From positions 1 through 64,000 of the forward strand of contig JAWXUF010000001.1 of assembly GCA_044432865.1 (NCBI GenBank): DNA of 64,000 nt, written 5' to 3'. The stretch's first letter is position 1, and every line of letters starts with the position of its first letter. Position numbers and translations under genes: made by a program. Origin of the DNA: JAWXUE01 sp044432865. GTDB taxonomy: Bacteria; Bacillota_I; Bacilli_A; Acholeplasmatales; Anaeroplasmataceae. Shown here in pieces: positions 26,816 through 34,540 of this stretch. The notes under the pieces were generated by a model. It was not told where the DNA came from and searched no databases. It was given only the letters and a program-made list of their open reading frames with translations.

Positions 26816-26844
26816 ATTATACCAACATTTTCGACATATTTCAA
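26816..26844 (-). promoter_or_regulatory. hup sigma-A promoter with Spo0A box in the spacer
   Basis: Minus strand TTGAAA (26839-26844), 17 bases, TATAAT (26816-26821) with an extended TGG before it: a near-perfect promoter as expected for hup. The spacer contains TGTCGAA (26830-26836), the exact Spo0A core, so bound Spo0A would sit between -35 and -10 and should repress. Confidence 0.8.
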
Positions 26845-26902
26845 TGTTTTTTTAATTATTTTATTTTTTTTGTTGATATTAGATATTTTTTCGAAAATAT
26901 CG

Positions 26903-28072
26903 TTATTTTATATCTCTATCACCACATAGTAACTTAGGTGTTGTTGAATCAAGCAACATTGCACCTAAAGGTGCTGTAATTAAAATAGTAAGTACAGCAA
27001 GTGATAAAATTAAATTACCAACTTCAAGACCTTGTGATAAAGCAACTGCTCCAATGGATGCTTGTACTGTAGCTTTCGGTAAGTAACCTATAACACAAAA
27101 AATTTTCTCTTTAATATTAATGTTTGTTCCAATTAAACAAATTAAAACACCAAGTGATCTAAATGATAAAGTAATAGTTAATAATAACAAAGCTTCAAAA
27201 CCATAATTAAAAGCTAGTTCTAAATCAACAATACCTCCAACAAATACAAATAAGAATATTTCAAAGATGAACCACAACTTGTTATAATTAGTTTTAACTT
27301 CTTCAATCTTGTTAATTTTAGTTAGAAATAGTCCAATTATTATTATTGAGATAAGACTTTGAAATTGGATGTAATCAACTACTAATGTTTCTAGTAAAAC
27401 AAGACATAAAGAAATTAGTAATGTTACTATGACAATTACATATTTATTTACATTTAATTTTGTAAATATTGTTCTTAATAAAAAACCAAAGACTATACCT
27501 ACACCAACACCAAGAATTATTCCAATAGGAAGTTGAATCAATTGAGTAGTAATACTTGAATCACTAAACATACCTAGCACAGAATAAAACACTGTAATTA
27601 CAAATATATCATCCACAGACGACCCAGCAAGTAATAGTTCCGGCATATTACTATTGTACTTATCTTTGTATTTAATCATTCTCGGCACAATAATTGCCGG
27701 AGAAACTGCAGCAAGTACACTCCCTAGTAATAATGCTTCTAGATGATCAATTGGTAAAATTAAAGGACCAAAAATAACAGTAGCTACTATTTCAAATATA
27801 GCAGGTATGAAACATATTAATATTGCTGTTTTTCCTAACTTCCTTAATTTAGAAATATCTAATGATAAACCTGCTCTTGTAAGTATTATTACTAAAGCAA
27901 TTTTCCTAAGATATCCACCTATCGTAGACATCTCTGCATTAAAGATAGATAAGTATCCTAGAATTATACCAAAAACAATATATCCGATTAATTTTGGCAC
28001 TTTTATTAAATTAAAGATATAACTAATTATAATACCTACTACTAAAATTACTACTAGTAATAATACACTCAC
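26903..28072 (-). CDS. Cation:proton antiporter, CPA family
   Basis: A 389-residue membrane protein with about 11-13 helices from the Na+/H+ exchanger superfamily. SSVDDIFVI carries membrane aspartates of the type that bind the cation, and an AVSPAIIVPRMIK segment precedes it. No C-terminal TrkA-N domain is present. The start is GTG at 28072, preceded by GGTAGGTGA. It lies 10 bases after the recQ fusion gene and is probably co-transcribed. Ion specificity is unknown. Confidence 0.85.
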   Translation of the reverse strand: MSVLLLVVILVVGIIISYIFNLIKVPKLIGYIVFGIILGYLSIFNAEMSTIGGYLRKIALVIILTRAGLSLDISKLRKLGKTAILICFIPAIFEIVATVIFGPLILPIDHLEALLLGSVLAAVSPAIIVPRMIKYKDKYNSNMPELLLAGSSVDDIFVITVFYSVLGMFSDSSITTQLIQLPIGIILGVGVGIVFGFLLRTIFTKLNVNKYVIVIVTLLISLCLVLLETLVVDYIQFQSLISIIIIGLFLTKINKIEEVKTNYNKLWFIFEIFLFVFVGGIVDLELAFNYGFEALLLLTITLSFRSLGVLICLIGTNINIKEKIFCVIGYLPKATVQASIGAVALSQGLEVGNLILSLAVLTILITAPLGAMLLDSTTPKLLCGDRDIK

Positions 28073-28082
28073 AAAAATTCAC

Positions 28083-30077
28083 CTACCATTTCGCTTTTGA
28101 TGCTAATACATAAGGATATACTTCTTTTATTCCTTTATCCATTAATTTATTTCCAACTACTGTCATTGACCATCCAGAATTAATAATACTATCAAGAACA
28201 ATTATTTTATTTATTCCACTAAACTCTTTTATTTCGTACGATTTATATGCATTAGCAAATTGATAGACAGAATTTTCCATTTCACTTTGTTTCTTATATT
28301 TATCAACTTCTATTAGATCAATGTATTTTATATTTAAAACGCTAGCTAATTCTTTTGTAAATTCATGATTATCAATACAAGTAATATATTCAAAACCATT
28401 TGATACAACTTCTTTAAGAATCTCTACTGATTTTTCTATTAACTCTTTTTTATGTAAAGAAATATTTTTCACCATCGTACCATAACCAATCTCATTATAT
28501 CTACATAAACAAATTCCTTCATTTAGTATAAATGGTAATTTCTTTCTACTTGGAAGTTGCTTTTTAGGTAATATAGGAATTATTAATTTATTTAAATAAA
28601 TTAACGAATCATTTATTTTATCACTATAATCTTCAAATTTATAAACATCATTTTTAATACAATTACTGCATATACCACAATTTTTACTACTAGGATCATC
28701 AAGTGTATCAGCAATAAATTTACTATAACAATCATCTGTTGTAATGTAATCGTTAAATTCTACTAACTCTTTTTTTCTTGTTTTAGTTATTGAATCATAA
28801 TGTTTTTTATCATAAAAATAATCTTCATTAAGAAGTTTATATTCACTTTTGTTTTTTTCTACATATTCATCATTTTCTAAAAACATTAATGCTTTCTTGA
28901 TTTTAGATAATGATGTATTAAATTTATTTTGCATTTGAGTAATTGTCATACTTCCATTCTTTAGCGCATTAATAATATTATACGATATATCTTCATCAGC
29001 AAAAGCATTATCAATAAATGACTCTAATATTTCAACGTCACTTTTATCATTCATTAAAATGGCGTAACTAAAGGGTATATTTCTTCCAGCTCTTCCAATT
29101 TGCTGATAGTATGAAACAAGATTATTAGGTTGTTGAAAGTGTATTACGAATGATATATCCATCTTATCATAACCCATTCCTAACTTTATTGTAGACACTA
29201 TAGCTTTGATTTTATTACTTTCAAATATCTTAATATTATCTTCAGCATTTTCAATACCAGAGTGATATGCTAAAGTATTATATCCATTTTCATTTAAAAA
29301 GTTAGTTAACATATCACAGTCTCTTTGAGTCAAACAATAAATTATTCCTACACCTGGTAATAACTCAAGATTCTTTAGTAACCATGCGTATCGGTGTGTT
29401 CTATCATTAAAATTTAAAACTTGAATAGCAATATTATTTCGTTGTAAATTGCCTCTAGTTATATGTAAATTTGTTGAGAGTTTTAATTTTAAATCTTCTA
29501 CTACTCTATTATTTGCTGTTGCTGTTGTTGCAAGTATTGGAATTTCATTACTAAGTGATGATACAATTTTATTTAATTTTGAATATTCTAATCTAAAATC
29601 ATGACCCCAATCAGAAATACAATGCGCTTCATCAATAACAAAACAACTAATATTTAAATTAAACAATCTTTGTTTAAAATCATTTGTAAATAAAGTTTCT
29701 GGTGTAATTAGTAATAAATCTAAATTATTATTATCTAAGTCATTTAATATACTTTCTTTTCTATCTTTACTTGTACTATTAAAAACTTCTGTTTTTAATC
29801 CTAATTTAATCGCAGCATTATATTGATTTTCCATTAGAGCAAGCAATGGACTAACAACTAAAGTTATTCCATTGTTTCTTCTTTTTAGTAATTTAGTAGC
29901 AATAAAATATACAAGACTTTTTCCCCATCCTGTTTTTTGAACAACTAAAGTTCTCTTACCTAATACTACTGCTTCTATGGCTTCATATTGATCTTCCCTA
30001 AATGAAGCATTTTCTCCATATAATTGTTTTAATGCATTACTTGCTTCTTTAAAAATCTCTTCATTTATTATATCCAC
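28083..30077 (-). CDS. RecQ helicase fused to a phosphoribosyltransferase-like domain
   Basis: A 664-residue protein. Residues about 1-345 form a RecQ-type 3'-5' DNA helicase: QKTGWGKSLVYF (Walker A, 48-59), VIDEAHCISDWGHDFR near 146-161, and QQIGRAGR near 330. A zinc-binding cluster with CGICSNC is near 468-475. From about 500 the sequence changes to a phosphoribosyltransferase (ComFC/PRT) type fold with a PRPP-loop-like IIVLDSIINSGWSMT near 622-636. The helicase should unwind DNA in repair; the role of the second domain is unknown. The GTG start follows GGTGGGG. Confidence 0.85.
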   Translation of the reverse strand: MDIINEEIFKEASNALKQLYGENASFREDQYEAIEAVVLGKRTLVVQKTGWGKSLVYFIATKLLKRRNNGITLVVSPLLALMENQYNAAIKLGLKTEVFNSTSKDRKESILNDLDNNNLDLLLITPETLFTNDFKQRLFNLNISCFVIDEAHCISDWGHDFRLEYSKLNKIVSSLSNEIPILATTATANNRVVEDLKLKLSTNLHITRGNLQRNNIAIQVLNFNDRTHRYAWLLKNLELLPGVGIIYCLTQRDCDMLTNFLNENGYNTLAYHSGIENAEDNIKIFESNKIKAIVSTIKLGMGYDKMDISFVIHFQQPNNLVSYYQQIGRAGRNIPFSYAILMNDKSDVEILESFIDNAFADEDISYNIINALKNGSMTITQMQNKFNTSLSKIKKALMFLENDEYVEKNKSEYKLLNEDYFYDKKHYDSITKTRKKELVEFNDYITTDDCYSKFIADTLDDPSSKNCGICSNCIKNDVYKFEDYSDKINDSLIYLNKLIIPILPKKQLPSRKKLPFILNEGICLCRYNEIGYGTMVKNISLHKKELIEKSVEILKEVVSNGFEYITCIDNHEFTKELASVLNIKYIDLIEVDKYKKQSEMENSVYQFANAYKSYEIKEFSGINKIIVLDSIINSGWSMTVVGNKLMDKGIKEVYPYVLASKAKW

Positions 30078-30121
30078 TAGTACCCCACCTATCTATTCAA
30101 TTATACTTTAAAATAATAAAA

Positions 30122-30145
30122 AAAAGAATAGTTTCCTATTCTTTT
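30122..30145 (-). terminator. Terminator after spoIVA
   Basis: A perfect 10-bp stem (30122-30131 with 30136-30145, 4-base loop) with a T-rich tail on the minus strand, six bases past the spoIVA stop. Confidence 0.85.
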
Positions 30146-30150
30146 AATAT

Positions 30151-31620
30151 TTATAAAATGATTGCAATTAATCCTGATGTTTTAGTGTTAACAATTCTAG
30201 TTAATGTATCTTGAAGTTTTACTTTTGCATTTTCAGGAATCATATGGATTTTCGTTTTAATTCCATCATTAACAACTTCAGATAATTTTCTACCGAATAT
30301 TTCTTTGTCCCAAACCTCAGTAATTTCATCATTACCTTCTAATAAATTATCAATTAATAATTTAGATTGTTCTTCACTACCAATAATTGGTTCAAACGTT
30401 GATTCAACATCTACTTTAATTAAGTGAATACTTGGAGCAACAGCTTTTAGTTTAACACCAAATCTTCCAGATTGCTTAATAACTTCTGGTTTTAGAAGTT
30501 TCATTTGTTTTACAGAAGGTAAACTTATTCCATAACCAGTTTCATTAACTGATTTTAGTGCATCACCAATTTGGGAGAAATCTTGTTTTAATGTTGAGTA
30601 TTCCGATAAAATCGCAATTAAATCACCTTTTGTATCTAATGATTTCCCAATAAGTGATTCTATGATATCTTCATAATATTGATCATCTAATGTTAATTCT
30701 ATCGATGCACTTGATGTTGATGCATCTTCTAATGTAACATCAACTGTTTTAAATAATAATGTTGCTTGAAGAGCTTCTTTAATTTTTTTTATATCTTTAA
30801 ATTTTTTATAATCACATGTTTGTTCTTCAATAGTTTGCATTACTCTTTTTTTAATATCATTATCTTCATTTAATACAGTTAAATATTTTGGTAATTCCAA
30901 ATCAATATTTTCAATATTAAATTCTTGTAATGCAGTATCTAAAATATAATCAATATCTGATGAATCCATATATAATACATTAACTAAGCATGCTGATACA
31001 TTATATTTTTCTTCAATTTCATTTTTACAACTAATTGCTTCTTTAGAATTTGGATTTGATGTATTTATTACTACAACAAATGGTTTGTTTAATTCCTGTA
31101 ATTGATTGATAACTGTTTCCTCAGCATATTTATAATCTTCTCTAGAGAAATCTGATATAGTACCATCTGATGTAAGTACAATACCAATCGTAGAATGATT
31201 TTCAATTACTTTCTTTGTTCCTATTTCTGCTGCTTCTTTGAATGAAATAGAATCTTCAAACCATGGTGTTTTCACCATTCTTGGTCCTTCATCATCGAAA
31301 TGACCCAATGCATTTGGGATTACATATCCTACAGAGTCAACTAACCTAACATTCATACTAACATTATTAACATTTACTGTAATAGCATTATTTGGGATAA
31401 ATTTAGGCTCTACAGTAGTAATCTTTTTACCTTGTGCTGTTTGTGGTAATTCATCTACAATTTTATTTTTTAGAAAGTCATCTGATACATATGGCATTAC
31501 TTTATTTTCAATAAATTTATTAATAAATGTTGATTTACCACTTCTAACTGCTCCAACTACACCAAGATAAAATTCTCCCTGACATCTTTTAATTACTGCT
31601 TCTAAACTTTTTTCTTCCAT
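30151..31620 (-). CDS. spoIVA: Spore coat basement-layer ATPase SpoIVA
   Basis: Morphogenetic ATPase that polymerises on the forespore outer membrane to form the coat base. The 489-residue protein (Bacillus 492) has Walker A GAVRSGKSTFI near residue 25, DSVGYVIPNALGHF in the switch region, and the conserved C terminus. The ATG at 31620 follows GGAGG; an in-frame ATG at 31635 overlaps that site. A sigma-E promoter lies upstream, as in Bacillus. The cmk-rpsA-der-gpsA-spoIVA-hup order is retained with insertions. Confidence 0.97.
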   Translation of the reverse strand: MEEKSLEAVIKRCQGEFYLGVVGAVRSGKSTFINKFIENKVMPYVSDDFLKNKIVDELPQTAQGKKITTVEPKFIPNNAITVNVNNVSMNVRLVDSVGYVIPNALGHFDDEGPRMVKTPWFEDSISFKEAAEIGTKKVIENHSTIGIVLTSDGTISDFSREDYKYAEETVINQLQELNKPFVVVINTSNPNSKEAISCKNEIEEKYNVSACLVNVLYMDSSDIDYILDTALQEFNIENIDLELPKYLTVLNEDNDIKKRVMQTIEEQTCDYKKFKDIKKIKEALQATLLFKTVDVTLEDASTSSASIELTLDDQYYEDIIESLIGKSLDTKGDLIAILSEYSTLKQDFSQIGDALKSVNETGYGISLPSVKQMKLLKPEVIKQSGRFGVKLKAVAPSIHLIKVDVESTFEPIIGSEEQSKLLIDNLLEGNDEITEVWDKEIFGRKLSEVVNDGIKTKIHMIPENAKVKLQDTLTRIVNTKTSGLIAIIL

Positions 31621-31628
31621 GAAAAAAA

Positions 31629-31666
31629 CCTCCATATTTTTACTACTTAATAGTATGTTATGGAAG
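31629..31666 (-). terminator. Hairpin enclosing the spoIVA promoter -10 and ribosome-binding site
   Basis: On the minus strand CTTCCATA (31659-31666) pairs with TATGGAGG (31629-31636; seven Watson-Crick pairs and one G-T), loop 22 bases, followed directly by seven T. The 3' arm contains the GGAGG of spoIVA and the loop holds the sigma-E -10. Read-through RNA could terminate or be untranslatable, whereas sigma-E RNA lacks the 5' arm. Confidence 0.5.
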
Positions 31667-31678
31667 TTTATTTTATTA
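31650..31678 (-). promoter_or_regulatory. Sigma-E promoter of spoIVA
   Basis: Minus strand TAATAAA (31672-31678), 14-base spacer, CATACTAT (31650-31657): 5/7 and 7/8 to the Bacillus sigma-E consensus. spoIVA is a classical sigma-E gene, which supports the assignment. Confidence 0.75.
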
Positions 31679-31686
31679 CTATAATT

Positions 31687-32265
31687 TTATAATTTTGCAC
31701 CACAAGATTTACATTCTCTTTCAGATAACTCATTTGTAACGCCGCAATACTCACATGTAACAAAGCTTTTACTTAATTTTTGATATAAATGATATTGTTG
31801 ATCTGCAGTTAATGATGCTGAAACATTTTTATCTAGATTTTCTTTTTCTTCTTTTGTTAGAAGACATTTATCAATATTCCTTACCATTCCAGATAAAAAT
31901 GATGACCCAATCATAACAACTACAAATAGTATAAATGCTAAAACTGTTAATCCAATATTAAATGCAAAAACTGTTGAGTTAGAAAATGGATCGATACTCA
32001 TTATCCTAAATGGCGCTGTAAAAAATAAGATTGCGGCTAGAGCTAGCAAAATTTTTAAAAAAGTTAGCATTTTTTGACAAGATTGAACTACTTCACCTTT
32101 TATTTTTTTCATAGCATTATCTGCATTAGATTTTTGGGCATTAAAAAATCTCTCTTTTAATTCATCACTTATTAAAAATCCTGGCGCTTTTTTCATAAAT
32201 GAATCACCTTGAGAAGTTAATAAATGCGGATCCATTGGGTTACCTGTTCCATTATAATTACTCAT
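31687..32265 (-). CDS. Membrane protein with C-terminal zinc ribbon
   Basis: A 192-residue protein not recognised as a named family. Residues about 1-60 are soluble, two membrane helices lie at about 68-88 and 98-122, and the last 22 residues form a zinc ribbon (CEYCG and CKSCGAKL). GGAGG precedes the ATG. The tail closely resembles that of the gene at 32978-33535, so the two may be paralogues or share a partner. It lies directly upstream of spoIVA, where Bacillus has yphE/yphF. Confidence 0.75.
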   Translation of the reverse strand: MSNYNGTGNPMDPHLLTSQGDSFMKKAPGFLISDELKERFFNAQKSNADNAMKKIKGEVVQSCQKMLTFLKILLALAAILFFTAPFRIMSIDPFSNSTVFAFNIGLTVLAFILFVVVMIGSSFLSGMVRNIDKCLLTKEEKENLDKNVSASLTADQQYHLYQKLSKSFVTCEYCGVTNELSERECKSCGAKL

Positions 32266-32303
32266 ATTATACCTCCATGTTTAAAATAGCATTTTTATCA
32301 TAA

Positions 32304-32612
32304 TCATATTTTAAGATTACTTGTTATTTTCAAAATAACCTCAAAGTCATCATCATTTGCCATTATATTTTTTTTAATTTCATTACATTTATTGCACTTG
32401 TAGATAATTTTATATGTGTCCTTATATTTTTCAATATTAACAGGTACTAAATCACCTAAACAAGGATTAGCTCTATCACCAGGATTATTATCAATATGTA
32501 TTGAATATAAACACTTTGGACAATGATCTCTTGCTGTATATCCAAGAGGAGAAACCTCATTACCACAATTTCTACATGTGAATGAAACATCAATCATTTT
32601 AAATTTTTTCAT
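32304..32612 (-). CDS. RNHCP domain protein
   Basis: A 102-residue zinc-finger protein of the RNHCP family: FTCRNCGNEVSP then ARDHCPKCLYSIHID and PGDRANPC, where the name-giving RNHCP is RDHCP here, then a second CxxC pair (CNKCNE). Function of the family is unknown. The ATG at 32612 follows GAAGAGG; the frame remains open upstream to 32669 but that would overlap the promoter and terminator. It has its own sigma-A-like promoter. Confidence 0.85.
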   Translation of the reverse strand: MKKFKMIDVSFTCRNCGNEVSPLGYTARDHCPKCLYSIHIDNNPGDRANPCLGDLVPVNIEKYKDTYKIIYKCNKCNEIKKNIMANDDDFEVILKITSNLKI

Positions 32613-32640
32613 TTCAAATACCTCTTCTTCACGATAGTTA

Positions 32641-32669
32641 ATAATACCATATAATAGAAAAAAACTCAA
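32641..32669 (-). promoter_or_regulatory. Probable sigma-A promoter of the RNHCP gene
   Basis: Minus strand TTGAGT (32664-32669) and TATTAT (32641-32646), 17-base spacing. The -35 lies in the 3' arm of the spoVIF terminator. Confidence 0.5.
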
Positions 32670-32686
32670 GAATTCACTTGAGTTTT
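32661..32686 (-). terminator. Terminator after spoVIF
   Basis: A 10-bp perfect stem (32661-32670 with 32677-32686, 6-base loop) followed by a T run on the minus strand, shortly after the spoVIF stop at 32693. Confidence 0.85.
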
Positions 32687-32692
32687 AGTTTT

Positions 32693-32929
32693 TTAAATCA
32701 TTCCTAGTAGACTTAAATCTATTCCATCTTTTTGTATTTTTTTTACAAGCATTGTTTCTTTTTCATATGGAATATCTTTATTAGCTAATATTGAAATTTT
32801 ACGAATTAATTTTCTTAAATTTTCCTCATCAGATACGTCCATTCTTTTTACTTCTTCAACAATTGATAAAATGTCTTTAGGTTCAATATTTTTATCAGCA
32901 ATAAAGTCCCAAATCTTTCCAAAATCCAT
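32693..32929 (-). CDS. spoVIF: Stage VI sporulation protein F (SpoVIF-like)
   Basis: A 78-residue small helical protein with the SpoVIF (YjcC) family pattern: an N-terminal helix, KDILSIVEEV, then LRKLIRKISILANK and a final KIQKDGIDLSLL. In Bacillus SpoVIF is a late mother-cell protein needed for proper coat assembly. The ATG at 32929 follows GGGAGG with 8-base spacing; the frame is open back to 32962, but that start precedes the ribosome-binding site. It stands alone between two hairpins. The call rests on pattern similarity and spore-gene context. Confidence 0.72.
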   Translation of the reverse strand: MDFGKIWDFIADKNIEPKDILSIVEEVKRMDVSDEENLRKLIRKISILANKDIPYEKETMLVKKIQKDGIDLSLLGMI

Positions 32930-32937
32930 TAAAAAAA

Positions 32938-32968
32938 CCTCCCATGTAATTATATTATACAAGGGAGG
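32938..32968 (-). terminator. Hairpin embracing spoVIF ribosome-binding site
   Basis: On the minus strand CCTCCC (32963-32968) pairs with GGGAGG (32938-32943), extended by A/T pairs with one bulge, and is followed by seven T. It would end the upstream zinc-ribbon gene. The 3' arm is the spoVIF ribosome-binding site; the 19-base loop holds TATAAT (32954-32959), a possible -10 for spoVIF. No convincing -35 was found. Confidence 0.55.
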
Positions 32969-32977
32969 ATTTTATAC

Positions 32978-33535
32978 CTATAAAGATGCACCACAAGCAT
33001 TACAATAGTTATTTGTATGTGGATTTGAAGTACCACAATAAGCACAAGTTTTATTTGTAGGGGCTTGTTGTGTTGGTTGATTATACTGAGAAGAACCATT
33101 AAAATTAGAATTTTCAAAATTACCTGTTTGACAGTTGCTATAAGCATATGATGCTTCTCTACTCATTGCACTACCAAATAATAAAATAAACATTCCAACT
33201 ACAATTACAGCAAACAATGCACTACTCATCGATTGACTTGTAGAAGTGAAGAATACAATAATAGGCGCAACAAACATTAAAATCCCAATTACAATTAGGA
33301 TATTTCCTATTGAAGAGTATTTCGAACATGTAGATTTAGCTTTCTCAGGATTAGTTGATGCTAAATTCATAATACTTCTAAAAAATAATGCAGAAATTAT
33401 AATTCTAAAAATACCTCTACTATAACTTCTTCCACTACGGTAATGTCTATTTCTTCCTGTCGAAATAGATACTCTCGGTCTATGACTTGTATGTCTATGA
33501 CCACCAGGTCTTCCATGTCTTGGTCCTCTATGCAT
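32978..33535 (-). CDS. Membrane protein with Arg/His-rich N terminus and zinc ribbon
   Basis: A 185-residue protein not recognised as a named family. Residues 1-40 are very rich in Arg, His and Gly; two or three hydrophobic segments follow (about 42-58, 75-97, 103-122); a Gln/Asn-rich linker leads to a C-terminal zinc ribbon (CAYCG and CNACGASL). GGAG precedes the ATG. It follows gpsA by 11 bases and is probably the last gene of the cmk-rpsA-der-gpsA run. The basic N terminus could bind RNA, DNA or phospholipid. Confidence 0.75.
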   Translation of the reverse strand: MHRGPRHGRPGGHRHTSHRPRVSISTGRNRHYRSGRSYSRGIFRIIISALFFRSIMNLASTNPEKAKSTCSKYSSIGNILIVIGILMFVAPIIVFFTSTSQSMSSALFAVIVVGMFILLFGSAMSREASYAYSNCQTGNFENSNFNGSSQYNQPTQQAPTNKTCAYCGTSNPHTNNYCNACGASL

Positions 33536-33546
33536 AATCTTACTCC

Positions 33547-34536
33547 TTATTCACCTTTTAGTTTTCTACTTAAAACTTTAATTAAAGCTTCTTCTGGTTT
33601 TAAACCATTGAACAATACATCATAAAGTGTAGAAATTAATGGTAATTCAATATCATATTTTTCAGCTATATTCTTGATTGATTTAGTAACACGTACACCT
33701 TCAACTACCATTTTAGAATTTCCTAAAATGCTATCTAGAGATTCACCTTTACCAAGTTTTAATCCTGCTTGGAAGTTTCTACTATTCAAAGAACTTGCTG
33801 TAACAATTAAGTCACCAATTCCTGTTAATCCGAATACTGTATCTCTTTTTCCACCTAATACATCAACTACTAATGACATTTCAAGTACACCTCTAGTAAT
33901 TAAAGCAGCACGTGCATTCTCACCATGTCCAAGTCCACTTGCCATTCCACTTATTAATGCAATTGCATTCTTAACAGAACTACATGCTTCAACACCTAAA
34001 ACATCATTTGAAGTGTATACTCTAACATATTGATCATTTGAAAATAATTGTTGAACTAACAATGCATGTTTTTCGCTATTAGAAGCACTTACTAATGCAG
34101 TTATTTGTCTTAAAATAACTTCTTCAGCATGTGAAGGTCCACATAGTGTAACAAATCCATCGATTTTATCTTTTAATACTTCTTCACAAATTTGGCTTAT
34201 AGTTAAAGAAGTTTCAGGTTCAATTCCCTTTGATACATTAATAAAAGTTTTTTTACCATTTATTGAATTAGCGATATCATTTAATACATTACGCATAACA
34301 CTTGTAGGGACACTCAATAAAATGTTATCACTAAAATCTAAAGCTTCTTGTAATGAATTTGTAGCTTTAATATCACTACTTATATCACAATCAAAAAATG
34401 GATGTTTATTTTCTTTATTTATTAAATCAATTGTATTTTGGTTTATATCATAAACTAATATTTCATGTTTATTATCAACTAATACTTGTCCTAGGGCAAC
34501 ACCCCAAGAACCTCCACCAATTATACTAACTTTCAT
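33547..34536 (-). CDS. gpsA: Glycerol-3-phosphate dehydrogenase [NAD(P)+]
   Basis: A 329-residue enzyme that makes sn-glycerol-3-phosphate from DHAP for phospholipids. Rossmann motif IIGGGSWGVALG at the N terminus, VSKGIEPET and LCGPSHAEEV in the middle, and a GLTGIGDLIVT active-site segment near residue 227. Four bases after der, as in Bacillus. Confidence 0.96.
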   Translation of the reverse strand: MKVSIIGGGSWGVALGQVLVDNKHEILVYDINQNTIDLINKENKHPFFDCDISSDIKATNSLQEALDFSDNILLSVPTSVMRNVLNDIANSINGKKTFINVSKGIEPETSLTISQICEEVLKDKIDGFVTLCGPSHAEEVILRQITALVSASNSEKHALLVQQLFSNDQYVRVYTSNDVLGVEACSSVKNAIALISGMASGLGHGENARAALITRGVLEMSLVVDVLGGKRDTVFGLTGIGDLIVTASSLNSRNFQAGLKLGKGESLDSILGNSKMVVEGVRVTKSIKNIAEKYDIELPLISTLYDVLFNGLKPEEALIKVLSRKLKGE

Positions 34537-34540
34537 ACTA

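Noticed and set aside
33459..33465. Fourth TGTCGAA (Spo0A core)
   Set aside because: It lies inside a coding sequence, and a few chance copies are expected in a window of this size.
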